Positions 34,841 through 47,130 of a DNA stretch of 64,000 bases are shown piece after piece. How positions within the stretch are numbered: the first letter of the stretch is position 1; each line of letters starts with the position of its first letter. The stretch comes from Anastatus disparis (taxonomy: Eukaryota; Arthropoda; Insecta; Hymenoptera; Eupelmidae). The notes beneath the pieces are model-generated. The model ran no database searches. It was not told the origin of the DNA and saw only the letters and a list, made by a program, of their open reading frames with translations. The position numbers and the translations under genes were made by a program. Where the stretch lies: contig JAFFSR010000353.1 of NCBI GenBank assembly GCA_017163975.1, positions 3,256,501-3,320,500 on the forward strand, in the 5' to 3' direction.

Positions 34841-37265
34841 ATGATAAAATGGTGTATTGTAAAGACGTAAAAGGTTTAATTAAATAGACGAAATTAAGCC
34901 TAATATATATTGAGACAAAGAATGAAGCTTGTTTATAGATTCATCAAACGGAAGCTGCATGATTACATACTACAAACCACTATGCTTTGGTTCCAATAGC
35001 ACATTCCACCACAATGAAGGAAGCATACTACATCCTTAAAATTATATCACGAAAAATTCAGTATAACAAGCATTAATGGCGAACATGTAGTGAATTGAAA
35101 GTTTCTGGAATGTTTTCAGCGCAACAATCTGGATTTACGACGACACCATATTTCTTGTGTTTATGGGATAGTAAAGATCGTGCAAAGCACTATAAAAATC
35201 ACAAATGGCTCGAAAGAAAATCTCTCAAATTAGGAAAAAACAATGTTATAAATACTCCATTGCTTGACCCGAAAAAAGTTCTGATTCTACAACTATACAT
35301 AAAACTTGGTGTGATGAAAGAATTCGTAAAGGATTAAGATAAAGAAAGTCGGTGCTTCAAATACTTAGAAAGCAAGTTTCCAGGGAAATCAGATGCGAAA
35401 TTGAGAATGGTATTTTTGATGGTCCACAAATTCAAAAAATGATGACCAATGACCAATTTATCACCACCCTGATTAAAAATGAAAAAGCTGCATTTATTAA
35501 TTTTAAAGAAGTTGCTGAAAACTTTTAAGGTAATCGCAGAAGCCAAAATTACAAAGTAACTTTATCAAAAATGGTAGAAAAATTTAGCAAAATTGGTTGC
35601 TTAATAAGTTATAAATAACATTCTCCACATAATCATTTAGATGTTTTTCCAAATAACTATGGAGATTATAGGGAGGAATAAGGAAAACGTTTTCATTTAG
35701 GATAAAATTCAAACAAAAATTAAAATCGAAGAATGAGTTCTTTTTTATTTATTCAAATTTTATTTTTTATATATATGTTTTTCATAAAAATAAGTTTTTC
35801 ATCGATAATTTATGAGCTCAATTTCTAGAATGCCGTTTTCGAATATAATTATAAATTATTTACATATTTTAAGCAAATATCATTGTAAATATATATTTGG
35901 GAGAATCTAAAGTTATGTAACAATCTAAGCGTAACGTTAAAATCAAAATTTTTTTCGTAAAACATTATAGTGATAAAAACTATGAGAAATGATACGTTTT
36001 TCAATTATTTAAAGACGTCATTTAAAGTAATTGTAATTAGAAAATAGTGTGCATTGATATTCTATAAGAACACGGCATGTACTTTTGGTATTTCAGTAAC
36101 ACCAAAAGCACATTTTCCACATTTGGATTCAAAGCTTTCACGGTGAATGTTATACATTGTTAATGGGGTTTTTCCGACTTCAGTTGTGTAAGTTGTGGTT
36201 TAGATTACCGACCGTCATAATATTTACAAAATGTTGATATCTTAAATCACAACTTACACGGCTGAAATCCGAAAAAAAACCTTCTAACAATGTCTACATT
36301 TTCCATGTAAAAGATAGTAGTAAGGAAAATCGAGGCCTAGATTTTTACAGCGAATAGGCTATGGAAGCGCTTTATTTTGATTTTTCTATAACATAGACTA
36401 ATATAAAGTACCGTAAAATGATTCTAATTATGCACATAAATTGTTAAGAGCAGCCTGTGAATATAACTCACTGTGCGTAACTTTAGTAAAAAATTTGTAT
36501 ATGTTATCTGTATATATATCTGCATAATTAGAATCATTTTACAATGTTTTATATTAGCCCATGTTGAAGAAAAATCGAAATTGACCGCTTCCATAGCCTA
36601 TTCGCTGTAAAAACCTGGGCCTCGATTTTCTTCAATATATTCTTTTATATGGGAATTGTACTTTTGGTGTTACTAAAATACCACAAGTACATACAGTGTT
36701 CTTATAGAATATTAATACACAGTATTTCCCAATTATAATTACTTTAAGTGCCGACTTTAAATAGTTTAAAAACGTATCGTTTCTCATAGTCTTTATCATT
36801 AAAATGTTTTACAAAAAAAATCTTAATTTTAACATCACACTTACATTGTTACACAACTTTAGATTTTCCTGAATATATTTACAATAATATTTACTTAAAA
36901 TATGTAAATAATTTGTGATTAAATTCGAAAACGGCATTCTAGAAATTGAGCTCATAAATTATCGATAAAAAATTGTTTTTATAAATAACATACAAATAAA
37001 AAAAATTTTAATAAATAAAAAAGTGCTCATTCTTCGATTTTGGTTTTTCTTGGAATTTGATCCTGAATGGGCCTAGAATCATATTCAGAAAATCTGATAT
37101 GCAAAAACTTCATAGTCAAATTTACTTGAGGACCACCATGCGCTATGAAGGTAGATAGGATATTGCTATGCTGGCCGACTACTGCTGAATGTTGGAAAGA
37201 GATTCTAAAACTACTTGGGAAAAACGTAAAAGTAAACCTTTGCATCGGTCATTTACTGACAAACA
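34840..37265 (+). pseudogene. CMC/Chapaev-like transposase, copy 1 (decayed, interrupted)
   Basis: Fragments match the 617-aa protein at 49,030-50,883 in order: MVYCKDVKGLI (34,850), PIAHSTTMKEAYYILK (about 35,000), QQSGFTTTPYFLCLWDSKDR (35,107-35,190), YIKLGVMKEFVKD (to 35,334), then GKRFHLG (about 35,690). A palindrome of about 1.37 kb follows. The tail appears at about 37,155-37,250 (DIAMLADYC, then KRKSKPLHRSF). Multiple stops and shifts make it dead. It differs more from copies 2-4 than they do from each other, so it represents an older subfamily. No CACAGGCCC ends were found for this copy. Confidence 0.75.
35695..37069. mobile_element. Palindromic insertion in transposase copy 1
   Basis: Arms of about 680-740 bp meet near 36,440. 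Examples: ATCGATAATTTATGAGCTCA (35,799) pairs with its complement near 36,955, and TTACAGCGAATAGGCTATGG (36,345) with CCATAGCCTATTCGCTGTAA (36,592). The outermost blocks (CATTTAGGATAAAATTC against GAATTTGATCCTGAATG) also pair. It is noncoding. It could be a foldback transposon; target duplication is not evident. Confidence 0.75.
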
Positions 37266-37659
37266 TGTAAGATATAGTAAGAAGAAATGAATTAAATATA
37301 AAAATAAAAACAATACTAAAGTTGACTGAAGAATAAATAAGTTAAAGAATATTTCTATCAGTCTTAAAGTCAAATAAAAACATATAATAATAATAAATAA
37401 ACAAAAATGGTCAGTTAGAATGCTTTTGTTTATAATCACCCCTGAAGTGAAAGTAATTTTTTAGGTTTTAACACAGTTAATTTTAAGATTTTATTTCAGA
37501 TTATTCTTCGAGAATGATTACAAACAAGGGCATTCTGACTGGCTACTTTTGTTTATTTTTTTATTTAATTTATTTTTTTACTTTTATTTATTTAACGGTA
37601 AGACCAATAGAAATATTCTTCAACTTAATAAATTAAATAGCACGAAATTCAAAATACTT
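37266..37659. other. Noncoding sequence
   Basis: AT-rich DNA after the transposase remnant. I see no gene and no clear terminal repeat. Confidence 0.45.
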
Positions 37660-38015
37660 ATCAAACCTCAGATGACCTTTCACAAGAGATGATTCGACCT
37701 TGAAATGACCTTGACCCTGATATTCGGATGACTGACTTCACATTCGGATTAAGCGACTCCAAAAATATAAAAATGCACTGCTAAAAATTAAGTTACCGTT
37801 AATTTTGCAGATTTAACTTTAAAATGACCTTAACCCTGACCTTGCGGAGTCAAACTAACTCCAGATTCGGGGTAGCGATCCAAAAAACATAAGAATGCAC
37901 TGCTAAAAATGAGTTTTGTTAATTTTGTATATTTGACCTTAACATGACCTTGACCCTGACGTGATGAAGTCAAACTGACCCCGGATTCGGATTGAGCGAC
38001 CTCAAAAATATAAAG
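37660..38015. repeat. 120-bp tandem repeat, nearly three copies
   Basis: TGACCTTGACCCTGA and close variants start at 37,705, 37,825 and 37,945, an exact 120-bp spacing. Shared text includes GATTCGG, AAAATATAA and ATGCACTGCTAAAAAT. Confidence 0.85.
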
Positions 38016-38815
38016 TCTATATGGACTGGTTCTTGGGTTTTAATTTTTTTATGTGGCTGTGTAATCAATGAACACGATGTATTATTTTATTTCAATAAAG
38101 AAAAAAAGTTATGAAAAAATTTTAAAATAAAAATTATAAACAAAATGAAAAACCGATTAATAACGTACTTTCAATTAAATCAATTTAATGTTTAATTAAC
38201 AACCACAATACATTCTTATGAATCAAATAAGTAATACAAAAAATTTCTATGCTTCAAGCTATACTTAAAAACGTCCGTTTACACGTACGAATAAATATGA
38301 AATAAGAATTCAAATAACGCTTCAATAAAAATATAATAATTACATTCATTTTAATATATTCTTCATTCTATTAATTTTCCACATTTACACTTTTATATGA
38401 ATTAAAATGTTAAAATAATATATGAAATTAAAAAAAAAAAATTGTGGAATTTTCATGATGCGTACCTAATATAAAATTTATTAGATTTAAAAAAAATAAA
38501 ATATTAATAACGATAACATGCACATATAAATCATATTATTTTATTCCATATATTTAATAATACTTTCTATTGAAATGAAGATTATTAAAAAAAAATTTTA
38601 TCCTGCGTATTTAAATAATTATTATATACAATAATACAAATCTTATACAAATATAAATTCAATGCAATTATTAAAATAATTAAAAACAAATTTAAATAAA
38701 ATGACTATATAAAATATTGATATGGTTTATCAGTACGTGCTTTTCATTATTACTATTTCTAAGAAATGCGGTCAACCTTCATTACGCGTCTGCATTTCAA
38801 ACGTTCCATAAATTT
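38016..38815. other. Noncoding AT-rich sequence
   Basis: No open frame, repeat or RNA that I can support. Confidence 0.5.
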
Positions 38816-38859
38816 TTACTAAAGATTCATTACATTCTCTCTCTCTCCGATTGCAGCCA

Positions 38860-39017
38860 GTGAAGCCTTCATTGTTTGCGGTGCCTCGAGCTCTGAAGAT
38901 GTCTCATACCAATATCTTCTCTTCAGCTGCGATGAGATTTTGGGAGACTTTGCCTTCTGATATGCACGATATCAATAGGATCACTTCCTTTAAGTTTCAT
39001 TTGTGTGGGTTGGAATG
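38860..39017 (+). pseudogene. LINE ORF2 C-terminal fragment
   Basis: The plus strand reads VKPSLFAVPRALKMSHTNI then FSSAAMRFWETLPSDMHDI then RITSFKFHLCGLE and a stop (39,015-39,017). The order 'AVPR... FW..LP.DI... F K..L' is the usual C-terminal end of Jockey/CR1-type ORF2 proteins. Nothing of the reverse transcriptase remains upstream, so this is a small 3' fragment. Confidence 0.5.
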
Positions 39018-39970
39018 AGAGTGGCATAAGTCACATACTTCTAATTTCGAGATTTTCGATTTTAAAGTTATAAGTCAATACAAAAATCAGGAAAAAGTTT
39101 TTTTAAATTATAGTGCATTAGATTGAAAATTATAACGTTTTATTTATAATTTATCCAAACATGGTAGCCATGTTTCAAATTTTTTTAATTAAAATAAAAA
39201 ACATTTCACCGTTCGTGACTTATGCTATTTTTATTCCAAGTAGAAGTTTCAGAGTTGTAAGTGTTCATGGACTTATGCCATTATCGTTTTAATAATAAAA
39301 ACAAAAGAATTCAATTGTCGATTTATAATAATATTTTTTATTTGAATAAATATTATTTCACAAATGTTTTTAATAATTAACATCAGTCGATTGACTATAT
39401 TAAAATAGCACAAGTTCACTATAAAACAATAATAACATAAAAATTTTATTTCAGATCAGACTCATTAGAAATTAAGGTACTATGATTGTTTTCAGTAGTA
39501 GTAAGATTTAAAAAAAATTATGACGTACCAGTAGAATCAATTGAAGTAAGTGCAACATATCTTTTTTGTTCACTATAATTTTCGGGATTTCTTTGTCTTT
39601 TTCTAGTTTTTTTAGCAACTTGTGATTTTTTTAAACCAATTTTCGCTTCAATAGATTACTTTGTGATTCTGAATCATTAGTTGGAATATGATCAGAGCTA
39701 TTATCCAACTATATAATTTATTTAAATACTCATCTCATTTGGAAATACTTCAAACTTACTGCTTTATATCAAATACAACGAGTAACTGTGACTGAATTGA
39801 TTACTACTAACCGTTCTATGCATCTTATTTATGAATATAAATATGTTTGTCCTTTATAGGAATGCGGAACGGTATATTTATTTCATGCATTCTCAATTAA
39901 AGGCTGTGAAATGATGTATACGAAAACTTATTTAGAACAGATGGAAAATTTATTTAGTTCTCATGATGTA
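39018..39970. other. Mostly noncoding; possible diverged upstream piece near 39,580-39,660
   Basis: On the minus strand near 39,600-39,650 a short basic stretch (KKTRKRQRNPENYSEQKR) looks protein-like and could belong with the 39,972-40,642 remnant, but it lies downstream of it on the same strand, so the relation is unclear. Otherwise no gene. Confidence 0.3.
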
Positions 39971-39971
39971 C

Positions 39972-40642
39972 TCATACACATACATTGTGTGTACCATTGC
40001 TTTCAGCTGAAACACAGTGTACTGTTTTCAGTTTTATGAATTTTGCTAACCCAATTTGAACGTGTTCGTGTTCTTTTTTAAATAAATAATAAATTCTGTT
40101 CAAATTGCCAAGAAGTAATCTTTTCTGAACATTTTCTCGTTTGCCGTTGTCCTGCTTTATGGATATGAAATCTTTTAAGCCTGGCATAATTCGACTTATG
40201 TCATCCTTTACATAAAAACTTTTAACTAAATTCGTATTTTCCAGCGGAAGTACTTTGCCGTGTTTTTTTCTTCAGGAATTGAGAAAATTCCTTTTTCAGT
40301 TACTAACTCTTTTGCTTCTCGAGCTTCCCATTCAGTGCAACCAAACTTTCTAATCAAGTCATTACGAGACCAAAAATCGAGAGCAAGAGTGAGTAGTTGA
40401 ATTCTATCTTGCTTCGATATCGTATTAGAAAATTTTCTTTTAATTTGTTTGAGAATTGTTACGCCAGCTTTATGATATTCATCACAACAATTTACATTAG
40501 CTTTCTTTGTATCCGAAATAGGTAAATTTATTTTACGTTTGTAAATTTGCCTTCGATATGTACCACATATTTTCGCTTCTGTGGGTACAAACGAAAATAT
40601 ACTTCTAAAAGTTGAAGGAAAGTCAAACAGGTCTTTAGACAT
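39972..40642 (-). pseudogene. Conserved arthropod mobile-element-associated protein, N-terminal part, broken
   Basis: The first frame (40,642-40,226, 138 aa) has a helix-turn-helix-like segment: IQLLTLALDFWSRNDLIRKF then GCTEWEAREAKELVTEKGI. The frame shifts near 40,240. The second piece (40,187-39,972, extended upstream in its frame) reads FYVKDDISRIMPGLKDFIS, then KRLLLGNLNRIYYLFKKEH, then IGLAKFIKLKTVHCVSAES and GTHNVCV before a stop. I recognise this order of blocks as a repetitive uncharacterised protein family of invertebrate genomes, probably a transposase N-terminal region, but I cannot name the superfamily. The expected C-terminal half is missing. Confidence 0.5.
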
Positions 40643-41272
40643 AGGGTGATTCTCTTTCGAGAGAGGTTTTATACGTTGAATTCATTGTAGTTGCTACAAT
40701 AAATCGGAGAAAATCGTAACCAATAGATTTATGATTTAATCATAAAAAATCAAAATTTAAAAAAAATGTCATCGTATATATGCATTTCTCGGTGACAATT
40801 CATTTATAGCTTAAAGTTTCATGTTTAAGCCACCTAGCGACAGTAAAAAAGAACTAGTTTTACAAGTAAGCATGATGGCAGCGATCGCGCGCAGTACTTC
40901 TACTTTTGGGTGTTCTATTACATACTGAAATATAATCGGGCACTTTGTGAAAAATAATTTTTCATATGTAAAAAAAACCTCAGCTTTCGATTAAAAGTAT
41001 TGAAAAAAATATTAAAAATTTACTTTCCGAGATATAACACATTTTTGTTTATTTTTAATAGGGAAATAGAAAATTTTGGAAAATCTGACCACACCTTTAG
41101 AAAGCTGAGGAAAAAATACATCATAATAGTGTATTAGGTTTTTTTTTTATATAAATTTTGATACCGCAAACGCGAGTTTAAAACTACAGGATTAATAAAT
41201 TGTTGACGTGATTCTCTTCATATATATATTACAACGTGGTAGCTGTTTTCTCAACTTATATAATAACAATAA
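40643..41272. other. Noncoding sequence left of transposon copy 2
   Basis: No supported gene. AT-rich, with a short GC-richer island at 40,850-40,920. Confidence 0.45.
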
Positions 41273-41941
41273 CACAGGCCCACAAAAAAAAGTTGTCTGT
41301 GCTGGGGATGAGACTACATTTTTCTCGCGTATTCTTTTCCGCTGAGTAAGAATATGCAATAAAAAATGGTGATTTCTCGGTTAATTTAGAGAAATCCCGG
41401 AAAAACTTGAAAAATACACGGATTCTTAGATTAATTCATCGAGAATCATAAATTTGGTCTGAATGTAGAGTCAGACTACATTTTTTTGTATTTTTTCCTG
41501 CTAAGAAAATGCAATGAAAGTTGAATGTACAAAACATAATTATGTTTAGTGATGTAATTCAATTCTAAAGTTGAATGTATCGATGAGCTACTAGAGCTAT
41601 TGTTTAATAGCTGTAAAGTAACCAGTTGTAAGATAGTGCAAACAACTATATGTATAGAGAAAAAACAGTTAATTGTAGATTCGTATAGGTGCATTTAAGT
41701 AACTTCAGAAACCTGCTACCAAGGAGTAAACTAGCTACGATGACAACTGTTCTGAAAATGGGATGTCTAGAATGATTTATTTGTCTCAGTCCTTCTTGGT
41801 AACGAAGCCAGCGAAGGTTCGCTGTCCTGCAGGGGAGCACTAAGATGTGGCCTGGAGAGGTATGAGAGTTATCATCTCCAGAACGGTGGACTCACCTGTG
41901 AGCGGAACAGGAATCCTAGCGTGCGGGGTTAACGTAATTCT

Positions 41942-44110
41942 ATGGACACTGAAAATTTTAATTTAAATCTTCCTGGGACTTATGGTCATAAATGTTCCGG
42001 GAACCCAAATAAATTTTGTTTTATTTGTGCAAATTATGTAGGAAAAAGTACGACTAAAAATATAACAGATCGCATAAAGGTTTTATATAGAGAATGTTTT
42101 GATAAGGAACTTTTACAAGAAAGCCAAAATTGAGCTCCAAATATAATTTGTGGCTCTTGCTACGATATGATCACTCGTTTTGAAACACATAAGGACAAAC
42201 ACAATTTAAATTTCACAATACCAGCAGTATGGAACAAATAACTGAATGAAAGTAATTGCTATTTCTGCAATACAAACATCAAAAATTTGATTCTTATAAG
42301 ACAAAATAAAATTGTCTTTGCTTCTCTTAAAAGTGTTCAGCGATCTGAAAAATGATCTATACAAAATTTACAAGATGAAGACTCTCGGGATAGTTTCACA
42401 AGGAGACTAGATGCCATGGAAGTTGTCACAAGTTCAGAATATGAAAGAGAAACAGATAAGGATCGAAGAAAATTGAATGATAGAAATGCTGATGATTGTA
42501 ATAGAGAGGAGAAAGAAGATGCAGCTGACAAAGCATCAGATGACAGTATTTATAGCAAATTTGATGAGACTGAAGGGAAAGATTATATGGGAAGTAAAGA
42601 CAAATACGTTCCTGCCAGTCATCATCGTACCCCCAAAAAATTTGATCAAAAACATTTAAGTGATCTATTTAGAAAAGGGCGTTTATCAAAGGAGGCATCT
42701 AAATTATTTGCTTCTGAATTAAAAGCAAGAAACATGTTAATGAAGGGTACTAAATTCTCGGTGTATCGCAGCCGAGAGGAAAGATTTCGAAAGTATTTCA
42801 CAAAAAAGACAATTTGCTATACTGTGCAGATGTCAAGAGCGCGGTGGCGTAATGGATAGAGCTCTTGCCTTCAAGGCGGAGGGCATGGGTTCGAATCCTG
42901 GCCAGGTACCTCTAACTTTTTTTTCGAAAGAAAATAAGTGTATGTGCCATTTATATCGCGACTCTTTAAAAAATCCGACCTCATTGGGTATCGGTTGATT
43001 GTTGGTTACAAAAGTGGCTGACCATCCATCGGTAATCAAAGTTTTCGGTATGGTGGGTCTGACAGTCCTAGCCTGATGTAATGTGTTAAACAGATGCCGA
43101 GCAGGGGACTTCCTCGACTTCACCATATATAAAAGGTTAATCATATAGAGGACAATATCCTTTATATATTGATCTTTTTCTTAAAAAAAAAAAAAAAAAA
43201 AATACTGTACAGATGTCAAGGGTCTTATCAATGAATTCAAACCAAACCTGTATAAACCGAGCGACTGGATGTTATTTATCGATTCATAGCAGCGCAATTC
43301 AAGGCAGTCCTTTTTCATAATACAAACAAGTATGCCCTAATACCACTGGCTCATTCAACTGTATTAAAAGAAGAGTACTCCAACCTTGAAATGGTTCTAA
43401 TCAAAATAAAGTACAAAGAACACAAATGGCAAATTTGTTAGGACTTCAAGTTTTTGCCTATGTTGCTAGGTCAGCAATCTGGATTTATAAAACACCCATG
43501 TTACTTATGCATGTTTGATAGTAGGGATAGACGAAATCACTACACACAGAAGGAGTGGCCACCAAAAACGTCTTTCGATCCCGGAGAAAAAAATATAGTA
43601 AAAACACCGCTTGTCGATCCTTCTAAAATTCTAATTCCTCCCTTGCATATCAAGCTTAGCTTGATAAAACAATTTGTGAAAGCTTTCGATCAAGACGAGC
43701 CGTGCTTTATATATTTAGATCAGAAATTCAGGAATAAATCTGATGCTCAATTGAAGGAAGGTATATTAGTTGGACCTGAAATGACAAGCTTGTTCAGGGA
43801 TGCTGGATTTGTCGAACACATGAATGATGAAAAGAAAGTAGCTTGGCTGAGCTTCAAAGATGTATGAACAATTTTCAAAGATGTATGACAAATTTCTTAG
43901 GAAACACGAAGGATGCAGAAAACTACAAAACTTCAGGATGTCTTATGAATTCGAAGCTACATTTTCTCGATTCTCACATCGATAAGTTCCCAGAAAATAA
44001 TAGATATTTTAGTGAGGAGCAAGAAGAACGATTCTATCCGAGGATATAAAGTAATTTGAACGGCGTTTACAAAGGCGATGGGGTGTGAATATTTTTGCAG
44101 ATTACTGTTA
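41942..44110 (+). pseudogene. CMC/Chapaev-like transposase, copy 2 (SINE-disrupted)
   Basis: It starts with a zinc-finger-like N-terminus (FCFICANYV; CGSCYDM after an early stop at 42,131-42,133). Then come the acidic linker (147-aa frame from 42,416), the conserved FDQKHLSDLFRKGRLSKEAS and RNMLMKGTKFSVYRSREERF. A SINE is inserted at 42,838. The reading continues degraded (NEFKPNLYKP), and a 137-aa open part (43,454-43,867) covers QQSGFIKHPCYLCMFDSRDR to PPLHIKLSLIKQFVKAFD. The tail (SHIDKFPENNRYF, about 43,975) has further shifts. The 5' untranslated region (about 41,700-41,940) is GC-richer and matches 50,884-51,200. The gene is dead. Confidence 0.8.
42838..43201 (+). mobile_element. tRNA-derived SINE with poly(A) and 19-bp target duplication
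   Basis: Perfect Pol III promoter elements: A box TGGCGTAATGG (42,845-42,855) and B box GTTCGAATC (42,889-42,897) in a tRNA-Arg-like head. A body of about 280 bp follows, then a terminal A run (43,183-43,201). The duplication is ATACTGTGCAGATGTCAAG (42,819-42,837) and ATACTGTACAGATGTCAAG (43,202-43,220), one mismatch. The minus-strand frame across it (42,833-43,144) is a shadow. Presumably mobilised by a LINE in trans. Confidence 0.92.
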
Positions 44111-44269
44111 GATGATAAAGAAAAATACTAAAATGCAGAATAAGAAAAGACGCAAAAAGATGCGCGGGAAAAAATACGCAAGAAAAATGTATTCTCATCC
44201 CCAGCACAGACAACTTTTTTTTGTAGGCCTGTGTAATTATAAGTGATTACTACTACTAGCTTATAATTA

Positions 44270-45345
44270 CTACTAGCTTCAGACTTGAAGGAGAGAAATA
44301 TGTTGACAAAAGGTACTAAAGTAAGCATATACCGCAATCGAGAATAAAGCTTCCGTAAATACTTCAAGGAAGGTTCAAATCTAGTATACTGCACCAATGT
44401 AAAAGGACTTATAGATAAATTCAAACCAAACGTTTACAAACCTGAGAATTGGCGGCTATTCATTAATTCATCAAAGAGCAGCCTTAAAGCTGTTCTTCTT
44501 CACATCACAAACAAGTATGCTCCTATACCGTTAGCACATTTAACTGTACTGAAAGAAGAGTATTCTAATCTTGAATTGCTCTTGAAAAAAATAAAATACG
44601 AGGACAACATATGGAAAATAGGTGGGGACTTAAAAATTCTATTTATGATACTAGGACAACAATCTGGATTCACTAAGTATCCATGTTATTTGTGTATGTT
44701 CGATAGTAGAGATAAAACAAATCACTACAAAAAATAATTTGCCCACCAAGAGAGTCATTCGAACCTGGAAAACAGAATATTCTTAAAGAACCTCTCGTAG
44801 ATCCGTCCAAAATTTTGATACCTCCTCTGCATATAAAGCTTGGGTGGATAAAACAATTTGCCAAGGTATTGGACAAAGTTGGCAAATGTTTTGAATAATT
44901 AGAAAAAGTATTTCATCAGAAATCAGATGCTAAATTAAATGAAGGCATTTTTGACGGTCCTGAAATCCTTACTTTATTCAGAGATGAAAACTTTGACAAA
45001 AGTATGAATGATGTGGAGAAAGCAGCATGGTCAAGCTTCAAAGAGGTACCAACAAAATTTTCGGGTGACATAAAAGATGTGGATTACATAAATACTGTGA
45101 AAAGAATGGTACGTTATTCCCAGAAATTAGACTGCCTAACGAACTTAAGACTTCATTTTCTTGATTTTCATATTGATCAATTTCCTGAAAATAACGGTGA
45201 CTTTAGTGTAGAGCAAGGTGAAAGGTTTCACCAAGACTTAAAAGAATTTAAACGAAGATTTCAAGGAAGGTGGGGCATAAATATGTTGGCAGATTGCTGC
45301 TGGATGATAAAAAGAGATACAACTTCGAAAACGGGACAAAAAAGG
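44270..45345 (+). pseudogene. CMC/Chapaev-like transposase, copy 3 (5' part missing, 3' part cut by gypsy)
   Basis: Homology to the 617-aa protein begins at about 44,272 (ASDLKERNMLTKGTKVSIYR, then a stop) and continues through GLIDKFKPNVYKPENWRLFI, QQSGFTKYPCYLCMFDSRDK (about 44,660-44,720), a frameshift near 44,737, and an open C-terminal part from 45,004 (VEKAAWSSFKEVPTKF, FPENNGDFSVEQGERFHQDL, GRWGINMLADCCWMIKR). It stops matching after GQKR at about 45,345, where Ty3/gypsy sequence begins. The other end of this copy is at 54,060-54,368. Confidence 0.78.
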
Positions 45346-47130
45346 CAAAGCTACTATGGTTTTAGGTGTGTTAAAGACTCTCATGGAAATCGATGGAGTC
45401 GCAAGAAACATAGAGTTAAAAGGCGTGCCTGTACTTGATCAAAAAATCATTCTAGGCATGGACTTTCGTACTGCATTCGACTTTGACGTTCGCTTAGGAA
45501 GAGAACTATGGAGAATTTCTGATGGTGATTGGCGCCCTTTCTTACAAAATGAAGAAAAAAACAAATCAAAAATTTTTGCTGAGTGCGCAAGGATTACAGA
45601 ACTTAGTGATGAAGAGAGACGAGAAATCAAACAGCTGGTTGAACGAGTTTTAGCAACAGCAACTAGAAAGCCAGGAGTGACACATCTAACAGAACGTCAT
45701 ATCGATGTACAAAGTGCAGCGCCTGTGAGACATAAGTTGCGCCGTATGTCGCCGAAAATGCTCGAGATAGCTCACACTAAAGTAAAAAGACTTTATAAAG
45801 AGGATATTATAGAAGGATCTGCAAGCGATTGGAGTAGCGCCCATGTATTAGTAAGAAAGCCCGATGGATCATGAAGATTTTGCGTCGATTATCGAGATCT
45901 AAATAAAGTGACTAAAAAGAATGAGCACCCATTACCTAATATGGACTCTATCTAAGATAAATTGTGTAACGTCAAGTATTTATCTAAAATAAATTTAAGA
46001 CAGGCGTATTTTCAAGTACCTATGGAGCGCGCAAGTTGCAAGTACACCGCTTTCGCCGTCCCTGTCTTAGGTTTATGACAATTCAAGCGAATGAGTTTTG
46101 GCCTTACTAATGCGCCTCGGACACAGCAGCGATTTGTCGACCTCTTGTTTGGTCCTGCGTTCGAATCCTAAGTATTTGGCTATCTCGATAACATCATAAT
46201 AACGACTGAAACTTTCGAGGAGCACTTACACTGGTTAGAAGTAGTGTTACAAAAATGTGTAGATGCCGGATTAAAAATCAATAAAAAGAAATGTGAATTT
46301 TGTTGCTCTCAAGTATTTTATTTTGGATTCTTGTTCGATAATGACAGACTAAGGCTGAATATAGAGAGAATAGCGCCAGTAATGAATTGTCCTGCGCTCC
46401 GAACTGTTGAACAATTACGTGTTTTCCTTGATATCGTAGGGTGGTATATGCGCTTCATAGAGAACGTCACCGAGTTTAAATTACCATTAGTGAAGTTGCT
46501 GCATAAAAATTAAAAGTGGAAATGGAATGACGAGCAACAAGAAGCTTTTAAAGCGTTGAAGAGAGCCTTAACGACAGCGCCAGTATTAGCAAGGCCTGAC
46601 TTTAGCAAGCCTTTTACAGTGCAATGCGATGCAAGTGGGTATGCAATTGGCATCATTTTATCACAAGAAGGAACGAATGCGGAGCACCCAATCGTGTATA
46701 TAAGTTAAGTAATAACAGAAGCAGAGAAAAATTATTCTACTACAGATAAGGAGTGTTTAGTTGTAAAGTGGGCCATTAAGAAGCTTAGGTCGTATGTAGA
46801 GGTATATAAATTTAAAGTAATAACTAATCATAGCGCCTTAACGTGGCTAAGAAACTTGAAAGATCCAACAGGTGGACTAGCTTGTTGGGCGTTAGAAATG
46901 CAGCAGTGGGACTTTGAAATTATTAATAGAAAAGGAGCCTTGAATAAAGTGCCAGGTGCACTTTGTCGAATCTATGAAGCAAAGGAGGCAGTAGTGTCAG
47001 CATTTGAAGAAATAAGAGACAGTAGTTATTTGCGCCTTATGGATGAAGTTGTAAAATCTCCAGTGAAGTATAAAAATTGGAAAGTTGAAAATGGATGCTT
47101 GTATACACTGAGAGAAAATTCATGCTAATA
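45346..47130 (+). pseudogene. Ty3/gypsy retrotransposon pol fragment (protease end, RT, RNase H)
   Basis: It starts at the end of a retroviral-type protease (PVLDQKIILGMDFRTAF) and a connector, then reverse transcriptase: YKEDIIEGSASDWSSAHVLV, a stop at 45,872-45,874, FCVDYRDLNKVT, MSFGLTNAPRTQQRF, and the active site read as YLDN (about 46,180) instead of the usual YLDD. RNase H follows: FTVQCDASGYAIGIILSQEG (about 46,620), a stop after VYIS, NYSTTDKECLVVKWAI, ITNHSALTWL. The last open piece (46,856-47,128) ends before the integrase. Several in-frame stops, no integrase, no LTRs: a decayed, partial copy. Confidence 0.88.

Larger units (their letters stand above)
41273..44233 (+). mobile_element. 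CMC/Chapaev-like DNA transposon, copy 2 (both ends present)
   Basis: The left end CACAGGCCCACAAAAAAAAG (41,273) and right end CTTTTTTTTGTAGGCCTGTG (to 44,233) are inverted, and the match extends inward (GTCTGTGCTGGGGATGAGA and its complement). The target duplication is TAA (41,270-41,272 and 44,234-44,236). Length is 2.96 kb including a SINE of 364 bp. A CAC start and a 3-bp TWA-type duplication are hallmarks of the Chapaev/CMC group; the assignment rests on those and not on a database match. Confidence 0.8.

Noticed and set aside
42838..42910. A functional tRNA gene
   Set aside because: The tRNA-like head is followed by a SINE body and poly(A) inside a target duplication, and the stems are imperfect.
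42833..43144. 103-aa minus-strand frame
   Set aside because: Antisense translation of the tRNA-derived SINE.
45346..47130. A complete Ty3/gypsy element with LTRs
   Set aside because: No LTR, gag or integrase is visible; only the protease end, RT and RNase H remain.
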